62,833 nucleotides of DNA, taken from assembly GCF_000003815.2 (NCBI RefSeq), contig NC_049990.1, positions 20,662,015 through 20,724,847 on the forward strand, written 5' to 3'. The notes below the pieces were generated by a model. It was not told the DNA's origin. It saw nothing but the letters and a program-made list of their open reading frames with translations, and made no database searches. Each line of letters starts with the position of its first letter. Position 1 is the first letter of the stretch. Shown here one piece after another: positions 23,426-34,640 of this stretch. The position numbers and the translations under genes are program-made. Origin of the DNA: Branchiostoma floridae (Eukaryota > Chordata > Leptocardii > Amphioxiformes > Branchiostomatidae).

Positions 23426-23509
23426 CGTGATGTCAGTTTGATGTCTAGCTTTGAATTGTGCTATAGAGAATTTGAAACATAAGCAGATTTTTAGTATCTC
23501 ATCTTCTGT

Positions 23510-23624
23510 AATGTTAGGTTACCCTTATTTGTGGGTTAACCTATGTCCGTTGCTTTTAAAAACATGATATTTAGGGATCTCAAGTCACTGGACTGTAGAT
23601 GCAGAAAAGGGTGAACTTGCGTTA
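23510..23624. mobile_element. Family A fold-back MITE, copy 7 (internal deletion)
   Basis: Only about 115 bp remain: GGTTACCCTTATTTGTGGG, GGGATCTCAAGTCACTGGAC and GGGTGAACTTGCGTTA. The centre and most of the right arm are gone. Confidence 0.65.
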
Positions 23625-25326
23625 AATAATCTGTAGTATCTTTAGATAATTACAAGATATGCCAATTGTCAATATAAGAGTGTCAATTTTGACTGTTTTG
23701 CAATTGGCTTGTACATATTTTTTCCTTACTATCTCTGTGTTTTTATTCTGCCAATAAATATGATTCTAAAAGGGGCTGAAGAAAAATTAAGAGCACAGAT
23801 TACAATATTGGGTACTCTGACAAGACAACTATTCCTAAACCATCTCCTTTCCACCCTTTTTTCATAATGTCCAACAGTCCAAGTGTTATCAGCCAAGAGT
23901 TGGACGTCTACTTAGTTATATAGTCCCACAGCGCCACATACTAAGTACTTGCCTTACACTAGTAGGTCTTGGCAAATTGTCATCACTTGGTCGTGGCATC
24001 CTATTTTGTTTCTCTCTGCGGAGTAATACACTGCCCTTAGATAAGCTCCGGTGACACTTTTTGGTCTTAAGTTCTTCGGATGAGTGCTCCCAGCGGTTGA
24101 CACTAAAGGTGATGAGTTGCTATCTTATCTTCCATATCCGCAGTATTTAAAGAATCTAACATCTTTTATAGCCCTGCTGGGTTGAGGAGATAGGGAATGG
24201 TTCAGAGAGGTTGGGGTAGGATTTTCTTGCATGGTGTTAGAGTTATTAGTTTCGTATTACTGTGGACAGGGGATCAGTGGTAAGGCAGTGTCTTCCTTTC
24301 CGTGACCGCAGCAGATTTTTAGGATCTCATGTCCAACTCGAAAGTCCAAGCAGATGTTTGGAGGCAGTAGGCTACAAATGCTGGTTTGCATCACTGTGAA
24401 ATATGTTCATAGCACTAGGTGTAAGGTCATTTATTCTAATGATAATTCCCAATATCCACATAAGTGCTCTCCGACTAAGATATAATAACTGCTCTCCAAT
24501 AGATCTCTCCAGATGAAAGACATTGTCTGACCGTTTCCAAAATCATATCCAGTTGCTTGAGTAACTGCTTTTGACAGTCATATAAGATTAAGAATCCCTG
24601 GTAATAATCGAATGCATCTCAAGTAATGCCTCAAGTCCTCAAAAATTCCAAGTATCCAATTGTTGAGGAGACTTTTGATAACACCATTTTTGATATGGTA
24701 GAATATTTCTGTCGTTATCCTGTTTGAAACTTTTCGTTCAAAAAGTCAGAAACCGAAGGCATTTATCGTGTTCTGTCCAGTCATACCTACCGGGTAGCTT
24801 ACAAGACGTGAGATATCGATTACAATGCAGTTGTTTTATGAGGTCTGACTTCCCAACAGCTTTAAGTGTTATTATTAGATAGCACCGACATCGGGGAGAA
24901 GTCATACCAATAAAGCGTCTTATCTTCGTATTGCAGGCCCACCTCCATATTTCCTACTGTATCGACATCTCACCTTGATACGACTGTACAGACATTTGTT
25001 GTACAAATGTAGGCGGTGATGGGAGCAAACTGCTAAATGTAATTACGTTGGTACTAATCAACTAGGACTGTAATGTAATTGCTTTGACGATTTATCTAGT
25101 CATTTGAAGGTATTAACATTTGTCTGCGATGGTGAAGGATTCTCGTGTTACGCGTTATGATATGTTCCCTAATTTCCTCCATTAGGAAATACAGAAAAAT
25201 TCATATTATTCCTTATGCAACTAGATGAATCGTGTATTACTATTATTGATTACATCTGCCCTTATGTTTACAACTGTCTTAAAATGAAAAGCAAGAAGAA
25301 GTTGAACCTGTTACAGTTCATATTAG

Positions 25327-25541
25327 TACTGTAAATGCAGAAATGTTCGCGGTGGATTAATGTTCGCGGTTTTCGCGGTGACGGCTTCACCGCGAATTTA
25401 AAACCACCGCGAACATTTTTCTATAAATAGGGTATTAGACTGCAGTCTATGGTGTTACCGCGAACTTAAATCCACCGCGAAAAGTCCCTTTTCCCTCTAC
25501 CGCGAAATTAAATCCCCGCGAAATTAAATGCATTTACAGTA
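25327..25541. mobile_element. Family E MITE, copy 1
   Basis: It is 215 bp between TACTGTAAATGCAG and TGCATTTACAGTA, with many TTCGCGG / CCGCGAA words in opposing arms. TA at each border fits a Tc1/mariner-type target. It lies 176 bp before a CASK exon. Confidence 0.9.
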
Positions 25542-25717
25542 AGTAGTAGTCTCTGTAGATGTAGTAATAGTCTCTGTAGATGTAGTAAGATATCAATTTT
25601 CAGATTGTGCCATATTGCTACTGTATTTAGCTTCTTTAAAGATAAATGTATGATAAAGGTCAACGCAAAGTTTTGAAGAAAATGGTACTGAAAGCGTAAC
25701 TTATTCGTCTGTTTCAG

Positions 25718-25830
25718 GGGACCGTTCAGCGTTGTGCGGCGATGCATCCACCGAGAGAGCGGACAGCAGTTTGCTGTGAAAATTGTGGATGTGGCAAAGT
25801 TTACCTCCAGTCCAGGCCTCAGCACAGAAG
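25718..25830 (+). CDS. CASK: CASK exon (kinase N-lobe, residues about 22-59)
   Basis: This is one internal coding exon of CASK, the membrane-associated guanylate kinase (MAGUK) scaffold that links neurexin/syndecan tails to Mint1, Veli and cytoskeleton at synapses and epithelial junctions. The 113 bases follow a good acceptor (TTATTCGTCTGTTTCAG) and end at donor GTATTG. The exon opens with one base that completes a codon, then reads [17 protein letters not shown] followed by [20 protein letters not shown], nearly identical to what I know of vertebrate CASK. It holds the end of the glycine-rich loop and the AVK lysine of the CaM-kinase-like domain. It ends with one base of the next codon, exactly the phase needed by the exon at 56,193. 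The exon for the preceding MADD.. start was not found in the window. Confidence 0.95.
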
Positions 25831-26113
25831 GTATTGTAACACATCTGTTTTGCTAAAAATTTCCCAATTTACAGTAGACTGTCGATGACAAAAAGTAGTG
25901 GATAATTACCGAAGAAAGATATATATATTAGGCCCTGTTCATGATGCAAAAAATGAAACGGTACTATCTGTTTGGCAAGCTGTATGGATAAATTTGTCAT
26001 AATGAATGCTCTGTTTTGGATATAAACCTCCAAACGAGGTGGATCTGAAACGGTTTCTAATTTTATGGTTATGAAAGAACCAGAGGGGCGAGTAGAACAG
26101 AAAGAAACAACAT

Positions 26114-26196
26114 CCCGACTCCCGGGATTCGAACCCGCGCCGAACCCGGGCAGCCGGATCACAAATCGAACGTGCAAACCGTTCGGCCAAAAGGCT
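26114..26196 (-). tRNA. tRNA-like sequence or pseudogene (class II-like)
   Basis: On the minus strand TGGCCGAACGG (26,179-26,189) fits the A box of polymerase III promoters and GGTTCGAATCC (26,125-26,135) fits the B box exactly. Between them are a possible anticodon arm with a TTTGTGA loop (TGT, if real) and a long variable region (CTGCCCGGGTTCGGCG) as in Ser/Leu tRNAs. The anticodon stem has a mismatch and two G-T pairs, and the ends do not form an acceptor stem. I read it as a decayed tRNA or the head of a tRNA-derived SINE rather than a working tRNA. Confidence 0.45.
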
Positions 26197-26697
26197 TAAG
26201 CCGTTAGGCGTCTTCGGTTTAGCAGTCCTTGAACACCACTGTTACAGTTATCCAGAATTGCAAATTGTCATCATGAACGCAAAAGTCGCGTAGGTTTTGA
26301 ATTACATTCGGACACCTGCGGACACATTTATTTGGACCTGATCAGTTGATTGAGTAACTTCTATATTGTGTATCTTTTTAGCTGGATGTATAACCTCCAT
26401 CTACATATACTGTAGATGAATTTGACATTTGACACATTGCAATGCATCCTGGGTAGTGATCCTCGCCCACAAAACCTACTGTATCATTCCAAACTCTTTT
26501 ATGATTGAAGTTGTCATCTGTATCACCCACCATCCCCTAATGGCTGTTAACAGTAAAACTCAGTACATCCAAAAGGCTGTTAGGACCCATTCAAGAGATG
26601 TATGAAACCATTTATTACTCTCGCTGGGCAACTTATGTGCGAGGCTTTAGTGGGGTATGGATTCGGACTAGTCCATTTTTGCTGATGTAGCACAGAT

Positions 26698-26920
26698 TAC
26701 TGTAAATGCGTTTAACTTCACGGGGTTGTACTTTTGCAGAAAATGGAGTTTTCGCGGTGGTTCTAACTTTGCTGTAGCGTCATAGACTGTAGTCAAAAAC
26801 TTTGATGGAAAAAGTGTTTGTGGTGGTTTTAAGTTCGCGGTGGTTTTAAGTTTGCGGTGAATTGGCCACCGCAAAAACCGTGAACATAAAACCACCGTGA
26901 ACATTTCTTCATTTATAGTA
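26698..26920. mobile_element. Family E MITE, copy 2
   Basis: TACTGTAAATGCG to TTCATTTATAGTA, reverse orientation to copy 1, with several CG-to-TG/CA changes expected of methylated DNA. Confidence 0.85.
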
Positions 26921-28464
26921 TGTACAATAATTATTAGACTTTTCCATTTTTGCTGGTGCACTACATTTGCTATTTTTGGAACCATCTATTTTAGAGCAGA
27001 TTTTCATCTTAGTTTAGAAATTTTCTTTATCTAGGATGATGGCCAAAACATTGGTATAATTGCTATAAACTATACTCATAAATGTACATGTCCAGTAATA
27101 TGGATGTTTAGTTCCCTAATGAAATTTTGTAGAGAACTTGGCTATGTAATAAAATGATATGTCTTTTTGCTTTCCTCATATCATACGAAAATGCATTGGT
27201 CTTTCTGTAATACAAGAAAATTCCCTGGAATTATCTTTCATTTAGCAAATTGACTTCTGCCTTTCCGTTTGCATGGTATATGCTGATTTTTATGCTCACA
27301 TCCAGGCATTGGTCACTTTACCAAGCCTTACTGCGAGCACATCCTCCGAGCCTTAATAGCCATCCATGTACATGTGGTTTAACTGGTGGTCAAGTTTACC
27401 GGTGGCTGGTTCTGGTGTCCATTACCCACCATGAGATAGCATGATAGGTAGACCATAACTCCCAAAGTGCCCATCCCTTTAGATAGTCCCCATCAAAACC
27501 TCACATTAGCATTTGATAAAGCAGTTTTAATATGCCAAATGGTGGGGGTTTTACTGCTAAATTTGTGATAATGACGAGGATTTTACAGCATCGGTTCCTA
27601 CCTGAATTGCTCTTACCCAATTTAGAGCTGGATGCGTGGTCATAAAATTCTGGTGGGCCCCGTACATTCACTGTTTTAGGGTCCATCAAAGGACTTATTT
27701 GTTAGATGGTACTTCAAATAAAGGTAGCTGAAGACGATAGTTAGGAGTTGCAAACTTTCTGTTTGAAACTTGACTCGACTTTCCTTAATAAAGATCATAA
27801 CTTTACCGTAGATTCCTCTAGAAACCGCAAACAACAGAGAGACAAATGATAGGCTATGTCTTTCTACTGTATCCAGCGAGCAGTGCAAGAATGTACAACT
27901 TATTCTTGAATGTTGAATTTCAGGTATATAAACAGGACATATAGTTAGTTCTTTATGATTTGATATGGCTGTTTCAGACAATAATACTGTAAGTTCATTT
28001 ATATTTGCAACTTGGTTTTACCTCGGGAGTTGGTGGGAAAATGTTTTTCTTGCCATGTTTTCCAAATTCGTGGTTGGAACAGTTTTTTTAATACAAACAA
28101 TAATTCGAGCTACATGAAGACATATTTATGGTGTCATTAATATGTCATTAAGTGGTCACAGAAAAAAACACTAAAGCAAACCCGCTGTGAACATGCCAAG
28201 TTTTACAGTATGATTACTCTAAGCTTGTTATTCTTGGTATAGCTATATCTCACACAGTGCACACACTCTTGATGCAGTATTTGTTCTTTTTTTTGATATC
28301 TTGAAGTATTTGTTCCTGTACGCAGCGCTCACGTATCTCAAAAGTATTTGTTCTTCAGCGCGCCATTTCGATATCTCAAAAATGGTTCGGAGGTTCAAGT
28401 CGATTAACGATCAAATACAGAGCAGCCTTTCTTGTGGTATTCTCTGTAAGACCACTGGACAATG
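26921..28464. other. Nothing recognised in CASK intron
   Basis: ACTGTAAGTTCATTTATATT (27,987) and AAGTTTTACAGTA (28,199) may be the worn ends of a distant family E relative. The rest is unique. Confidence 0.4.
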
Positions 28465-28690
28465 TCGGAATCCTCTTAGAGGAGGGTCTGCATGCTCTTT
28501 TACGTCAGGCGTAGGCAGCCTATTTAATTTCCCGTAATTCGTAGGGAAAACCATCTTATCTCCGTAAATCGTAGCGAGGCGACGAAATTTAGCGTAATTG
28601 CCTTCTTTGATTTAGCGTAATATGTAGGGGGTTCTCCTGAATTCAGCGTAAATCGTTGTTAGGACCCCCCATGCGGACCCTCTTAGAGAA
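28465..28690. repeat. Interspersed repeat with inverted ends TCTTAGAG..GGGTC.GCATG
   Basis: CTCTTAGAGGAGGGTCTGCATG-type sequence at the left and CATGCGGACCCTCTTAGAG at the right face each other. Between them lie four runs of the CGTAAWTCGTAG / AGCGTAAT type. The right end matches words at 17,985 and 18,129, so it is a dispersed family. Confidence 0.6.
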
Positions 28691-29001
28691 AATCTTGCTC
28701 ATCAAAGACCCTGTTCCATAGCCCTAGTCATGCACGTTCATGCATGCTTATGTGCTATTATACTGCTAGCTGGTAACATTGTGGCTGCTATTATATGTAG
28801 GATTTAGAATAGATATAAATGCTGAATAGAAGCTTTTCTGAACCACAACGAATGCGAAGTAAGTTTCCTTCTGACAACAATGAAATAATGGCTTGTCGGA
28901 AAGAGATATCAAAATGGCATTTTGAGTATGGAGCGCTTCCTTTATAGTATGTTCAGTGATATGCATCAACAACAACCAGTTAAAAGGGTTCTATGATCTT
29001 G

Positions 29002-29323
29002 CAGGGCTCGAAATACTGGGTGCATGTGCACCCAGGTGCACCCAAAATTGGAGCTGTGCACCCAAATATTTTCTTAGGTTTATGTATGTAAAGATATCAA
29101 GTATACTAGTATAAATCATATTCTTGACATCTAAGTGTTAGAAAGATAGTAAAAATGTCTCTCATGGTACTTGTATAAGAATTCGATAGCTTGTAACTAC
29201 ATGTAAGTTTTATCATTATTACTTAAATTCAAGTGGTGCACCCAAAAATTTTTTGGTGCACCCAATTCTTTAAGCTGGGTGCACCAGTGTATACCTAATC
29301 CCAAAAATGAATTTCAAGCCCTG
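29002..29323. mobile_element. Family C element, complete, 5-bp duplication TCTTG
   Basis: It is 322 bp long with the same terminal word as family B (CAGGGCTCGAAATAC) but subterminal zones made of GTGCACCC words. TCTTG flanks both ends (28,997-29,001 and 29,324-29,328). No ORF. Confidence 0.9.
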
Positions 29324-29533
29324 TCTTGTGAATGGAAAGGTATTCCTTCCAGACTCGGTACTGTTTGAAATTGAAAATAGCCTAGAGTGATATTTCAGTC
29401 TACGTACAGTAATATGCAGTGAAGGGTGGCCATTATGTGCATGTTCTTTACACTGTACTGAGCTTGGAGTCAAAGGTGCTTTAGGGTTCACTGATTGTTG
29501 ATGTTTATAGCTTCTCTTATTCCCCAGTTAAAG

Positions 29534-29735
29534 TACTGTAAATGCAAAAACTTTCGAGGTGGTTTAATGGCCGCGGTTTTCGCGGTGGCCGCTTCACCGC
29601 AAACTAGCAACATTTTTCCACGGCAGTAAGAGACTACAGTGCCTTGTGCTACCGCAAACTTAAAACCACTGCGAAAAGTCCCTTTTCCCGCTACCGAGAA
29701 ATTAAATCCCCGCTAATTTAGATGCATTTACAATA
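29534..29735. mobile_element. Family E MITE, copy 3
   Basis: TACTGTAAATGCAAAAAC to GATGCATTTACAATA, same orientation as copy 1, 202 bp. Confidence 0.88.
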
Positions 29736-30376
29736 CTGTAGATTCATTTACTTTTACTTTGATGGTTTTATTTCGAGGTAGGAAGAAAAAGAAGGATTTC
29801 GCAGTATCCTAAATTGGTGGTTGAGGCAATTATACAGTACAGAAGTCATACAAAGGATCTAGGGTAGTACCTTTTTGCGGTATCGTGAATTCACGTTGGA
29901 GAGATCTCCACAAATAATGCTGTGTAACAATGCACCACCAAACCATTTCAAAAGTTCTGGACCTTTTGTCATGGCGGCTATGGTTATGAACTGGCAAACC
30001 CAGGTTCGATTGCTGGGAGCCAGGAGGCTGTTTCTACTCGCCTATTATTTCAGCTGCAAAAGTTTCCGTATCTACCATAATGGACTTGTTTATGATATGA
30101 CGTCTGTACTTGTATGATTGATGACAGTAATGATGACAGGTAGACAGACCAAATGTCTGTCTGTATGACGTTACATTTACAATGTGAAATACTCACCTGT
30201 GCTGTACATATTGTGACTGCATTTCCTTTATGTTGCACCTGTGCAGAGCACGACTAAAATCTTCACACCTGCATGGTACATATTGCTCTGCATTGATGTT
30301 TTATTCATTAAAAATCTACCTGTTGTTGTCTTCTTTTACTGTAATGGTTTCTGATTTCTAAAGTCGATAAGATATA

Positions 30377-30592
30377 TAACAGTAGTTCACCTTTATCCTT
30401 GGATAACCTATATTTGTTTTATGTATATTTAATCATATCAAGTCAACAGACGGTCATGGTTTCAAATTGCAATATGTTTTCAAAGTCTGACACCACCAAC
30501 TTATATCAGATTCCTCAAATACCATGTTTTTAAAAACAACTTCATAGTACATATACATGTAGGTTACCATGGATAAAAGTGAACTAGCATTA
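30377..30592. mobile_element. Family A fold-back MITE, copy 8
   Basis: TAACAGTAGTTCACC to GTGAACTAGCATTA, 216 bp; the right arm has an AT-rich expansion (AGTACATATACATGTAGG). Confidence 0.85.
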
Positions 30593-30689
30593 CCAACTGC
30601 AAATTCTATATTTCCTGGTCTTTCTAGTCAGAAAATTTATGTGTAATATAGAAAGAAAATCTAAAAAGAAAATTTTGAATATGCTCCAA

Positions 30690-31500
30690 ACATGGCCCAC
30701 GATGTTTATACTTATATTAATTTCATCATTGAACAGGGCTCTAAATACCACCTGCAAATGAACGTTAGAGCAGGACCTGGTAGAATAAGAGAATTAGAGT
30801 TGTGCAGGTGTTTTGAGCCCCATAGGTGAACAAGATGAACCGTAGTATACACCATACATGGCACATGATGTTAATACTCTGTAGTCAGTTTCCATCATTA
30901 AGCGGGGCTCAAAATACCACCTGCAAATGTATATCTTAGAGCAGGTAGAATTAGAGTTGTGCGGGTGTTTTGAGCCCTGTTGGTGTTTATCAAGATGAAC
31001 AGTAGTATGCACCATACATGGCCCATAAGCAGGGCTCAAAATACCACCTGAAAATTAATGCTAGAGCAGGCAGAATTAGAAAATTAGAGTTGTGCAGGAG
31101 TTTGGAGACTTGTACGTGTTACATCAAGATGAACAGTAGTATACACCATACATGGCACATGATGTTGATACTCTGTTGTCAGTTTCCAGCATTAAGCAGG
31201 GCTCAAAATACTACCTGCAAATGTATATGTTAGAGAAGGTAGAATTGGAGTTGTGCAGGTGTTTTGAGCCCTGTAGGTGTTTATCAAGATGAACTGTAGT
31301 ATGCTTCATACATGGCCCCTGATGTTTTTACTCTTTTGTTAGTTTCCATCATTGAACAGGGCTCAAAATACCCCCGAACTGCACTGAACTGAACTGAAAT
31401 GTATGATAGTACAGGTAGAATTAGAACTCTACTGGTGTTTTGAGCCCTGTACTGTAGGTGTTTATCCAGATGAATGCTGAGATAGTCAGCTCAGTTCCCC
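30690..31500. repeat. Array D: tandem units each carrying a miniature B-like element
   Basis: About five units of 127-168 bp have GGGCTCAAAATACC at about 30,738, 30,904, 31,031, 31,199 and 31,360. Each unit holds a 90-bp insert running from CAGGGCTC.AAATACCACCT to GTGTTTTGAGCCC, a deleted version of family B, followed by shared flank (ATCAAGATGAACAGTAGTAT, CACCATACATGGC). Insert and flank were amplified together. Confidence 0.85.
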
Positions 31501-31662
31501 CATCCCTCCTGCAGCAGTGATGGACATCTCACCAGATAAGGCCGTAAAGCCTGCCAACTCATCTGTGTGGCCAGCAGATTGAAAAACCTTCAGTACTGGG
31601 AGAACATTCATTAGTCAAGTCTTAGAGCAGCAAGAGATTTTAGGTGTGGTAACTGTGTGTTG

Positions 31663-31905
31663 GGGTGGGTACAAAACCGTCTTTACTTGTTGGACCAGTC
31701 CAGACAAAAACGGAGCTAAAAAAAATTAGTGGGCCGGTTGCTGAACCGGTTAAAAAATTATATACCGGCATTTGTTGGAGTGTTTTGGGCTTACAGATAC
31801 AAGAAAAGTTCAAGAGCAAAGTAGAGGAGAGTTGATAGTCATTCTAACCAAGCTTCTACAGTCAAACTTGTCCTGTACCTGAATGTTCTATACCAGTACC
31901 CACCC
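31663..31905. mobile_element. Probable hAT-like remnant, GGGTGGGTAC ends
   Basis: GGGTGGGTAC and GTACCCACCC are exact inverted ends around 243 bp; the inner GGACCAGTCCAGACAAAAAC is shared with 32,947-33,326. No convincing target duplication. Confidence 0.55.
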
Positions 31906-32247
31906 GTATTCGTGTGTAAGTGAAATAATTTTTGTTTTATATTTCAAGTGATGACTCATATTCTTACCAAATTGTCCCTTCAATATGTGGGGTCAAAGTG
32001 ATTTAATCTCATCTCGATTTTTGATATTGTTCTTATCGTCTTATCATTGCACATTACTCAGTTCAATTTGCCTTGTCACACAAGTACAGTCAGGTACCCA
32101 TCCGAGTAATAAGGCTATGATGAATCAAGACAAGTCCTCAAACATGACCCCATTTTATGTCCCTCCTCAGTCCTGACAGATACAAAAATGTAAATTTAGC
32201 TCTAGCTAGGATACCTATCCCTGAATTCGAACCAGGAGTATCCTAGT

Positions 32248-32415
32248 TACTGTAAATTTAACTTCGCGAGGATTTAATTTGGTGGTAGTGGAAAAATGGG
32301 GTGTTAACAGTGGTTTTGAGTTTGCGACTGGGCCTTCATCATAGCAAGTACCTCAAACAGTTGAACTATACAATACCGTGACAATTTATAGTACGTACAT
32401 TTTGCGAGAATGGGG
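32248..32415. mobile_element. Family E MITE, copy 4 (partial)
   Basis: TACTGTAAATTTAACTTCGC, GGATTTAATTTGGTGGTAG and the following words match one end; the other end is lost and copy 5 follows at once. Confidence 0.6.
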
Positions 32416-32630
32416 TACTGTAAATGTATTTAAGTTCGCAGGGATTCAATTTCGCGGTAGCGGGAAAAAGGACTTTTGCGGTGGATTTAAGTTCACGGTA
32501 ACACCATAGACTGCAGTCTCATACCATAATTAATGGAAAAATGTTTGCGGTGGTTTTAAGTTCGTGGTGAAGTGGTCACCGCGAAAACCGCGAACATTAA
32601 TCCACCGCGAATATTTCTGCATTTACAGTA
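32416..32630. mobile_element. Family E MITE, copy 5
   Basis: TACTGTAAATGTATTTAAG to TGCATTTACAGTA, 215 bp, reverse orientation. A lone end (CCACATTTACAGTA) follows at about 32,682. Confidence 0.88.
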
Positions 32631-32946
32631 TTGCAGTCAGCACTAACAGAAGACAGAAGGAAAATGCACGCAAAAATTTCCACATTTACAGTACTAACTA
32701 ATTGGAACCCAACTGTGAGGCTGCTACCAAGTGAGCTACAAGGACAACCTGAGATAATGAGTTTTTCCTTACCAAACTCCCACAATATGATATCTTTCTG
32801 ATTAGTTTTTTTCAAATCAGATAGAAATGAAGTGATAAATTTGAGGCAGAAGAAATTAAATTGTGTTGCCTCAGGAGAAACTGTAGATGTTATGTGATTC
32901 AGAACACTGTGTAGAGTGTGTTAACTGTGAAACACAGTATGACTAG

Positions 32947-33326
32947 GGGTGGGCACCAGTACAGAAAAATTTAGGTACAGGTACGGTTCAGGTCTAGAGG
33001 ATCAGGTCCTGGTCCAGACCTGAACCTGGACCTTATTGTTTGTGAAAACTTGTGACTGGCCAATACTATCCAGCAAAGTATCCGACTACCACTGGGATTT
33101 TAAAATCCTGTCTTCATGTAAGCTCTGTAACTTTGACAGTAGAAACTTGGTCAAAATTGCTATAAACTCTACTACGCTCTTGTTATTTTCTTGGACCGAT
33201 AAGTGCCAAAATGTGTAAACCCCTGTCGATATAATCTGGTCATTTTATTACTTGGTCCAAAGTCCGGTCCGCTGATTTTTCTAGACGGGTCCTACAAGAC
33301 AAAAACGGTTTCCTACCAGTACACCC
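32947..33326. mobile_element. Probable hAT-like remnant, related to 31,663
   Basis: GGGTGGGCACCAGTAC and CTACCAGTACACCC are imperfect inverted ends; it shares the GACAAAAACGG core with the 31,663 copy. 58,090-58,200 has a third trace (GGACACCAGAAAAACTGGAC). Confidence 0.5.
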
Positions 33327-33539
33327 TTACAGTGCTTGTATGACCATTCAAATTCCTCGCCTATCACTAGCGGCACTTGTTGGTTCCAACATCAAATATT
33401 TACATGCACCTACTTGACCTGCCTGTGGTGTTCTTGCTGACGTAGTGGTTTCCGCGTGTGTAAACATTTTCTCGGCGAAGTTTGATCAGTCCTTCATCTA
33501 GGGTTTTACGACTTTGGCATGCATTTCGTATTAGTTGTG

Positions 33540-33640
33540 AAGCCTAGGAAAAAGAATGTTGTGTTTCCTGTTTCCCTACCTACCCTAGAAAAACCTGCTG
33601 ACCCTAGAGTTTCCTTGGGGATGGGTAATGGTGTCACATA
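33540..33640. mobile_element. Fragment of the Harbinger-like element end
   Basis: AGCCTAGGAAAAAGAATGTT, GTGTTTCCTG and CTACCTACCCTAGAAAAAC match the terminus of the 47,885 element. Only one end is present. Confidence 0.6.
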
Positions 33641-33819
33641 GCTTTCACTTAGAATTTTTATTCTGCCTGCTTAATGTTGAAGTAAAAACACTCGCGTGTC
33701 CTATCTAATGAAGGATAGAAGTATTTATTTTGCACAAAATTAAAGTTTGACATTTCAATTTACTTTGTTCAACTGTATTGTAATGTGTATCAGTAGAGTT
33801 TTGACCAGCCTAATTTACT

Positions 33820-33913
33820 TTGAAAATATTGCAATTTAAAACCGCTGTACTTTGACTCGATATTCCATTTTTGAATCCAACGTATATAGGCTCCCACACA
33901 GATAAAGGTGAAT
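33820..33913. mobile_element. Family A fold-back MITE, copy 9 (right half only)
   Basis: GAAAATATTGCAATTTAAAA, GACTCGATATTCC, CAACGTATATAGG and GATAAAGGTGAA mark the right arm; no left arm precedes it. Confidence 0.65.
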
Positions 33914-34194
33914 ATCCTGGATCAGTAGTGGACTTTGCTATTATACCTAATCTACATGTAAGTATAGCTGCAATATGTTGTGTTTGTTACCAGACAGGAC
34001 AGTCAACATATTAACTGACCAACTTAATTGCTTGACCACACCTGGTAGGTATCCTGCACTTTGATCTGTACTTAAAGTGATTGAATAGTATGCTCTGGTA
34101 TTTTCTAAATTTTTCTTTCAATAATGATTTGATAGAATCTTTGGTCACCTAAGTAATAGATATAATTGTACGGTAAGAATGTAACCTGTTAAAA

Positions 34195-34640
34195 ACAATT
34201 CAAAAAGCAGTTACTCAAGTAACTGGATATGAGTTGGGAAATGGTCAGATTTTCAAACAACAATTCTGTTGTTTTTCGGCAGTGACACTGGAGAAATCTT
34301 GTAGGGGAGGGTTTTTATATCCTAGTTGTGAAAGAGATCTAGTTGAAGAACATGATAGTTGAAGAACAGGTTAATCCTAACTATGAATTAATAGCAAATG
34401 GGGGAGGAAGACAAATTTTCAATAGTCCAACAAAGGTAAGACAAGTGAAGACAAGCCCAAAAGTAGTTACTCAAGCAACTGATTGGAAATGGCCAGACGT
34501 TTCAACTGCAATTCAATTCACAGCTAGGATGTATAAAACCTCTTCAACTAGATCTCTTTAGTGTCACTGACAAAAACTGCTGAATTGCAGTTGCTTGAGT
34601 AACTACTTTTTGGCGTATCTTATTAGCTGGATGTATAACC
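34195..34640. repeat. Dispersed repeat with AGTTACTCAAGYAACTG words in inverted arrangement
   Basis: AAAAGCAGTTACTCAAGTAAC (about 34,203) and AAAAGTAGTTACTCAAGC (34,458) are answered by GCTTGAGTAACTACTTTTTG (34,595). Related words occur near 24,551, 26,345 and 59,826, and TTAGCTGGATGTATAACCT recurs at 26,379 and 34,622. Confidence 0.5.

Larger units (their letters stand above)
21721..25326. other. No gene recognised upstream of the CASK exon
   Basis: Apart from a short family A copy (23,510) and the CpG-retaining segment, this is one of the least repetitive stretches of the window. I looked here for the missing first coding exon of CASK (ending in a GGNAA|GT donor after an ..EVIG coding string) and did not see it. 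Confidence 0.45.

Noticed and set aside
30690-31500. CRISPR-like regular repeat spacing in several arrays
   Set aside because: Units are 120-260 bp, contiguous and diverged, in animal DNA; there are no short repeats with unique spacers and no cas genes.
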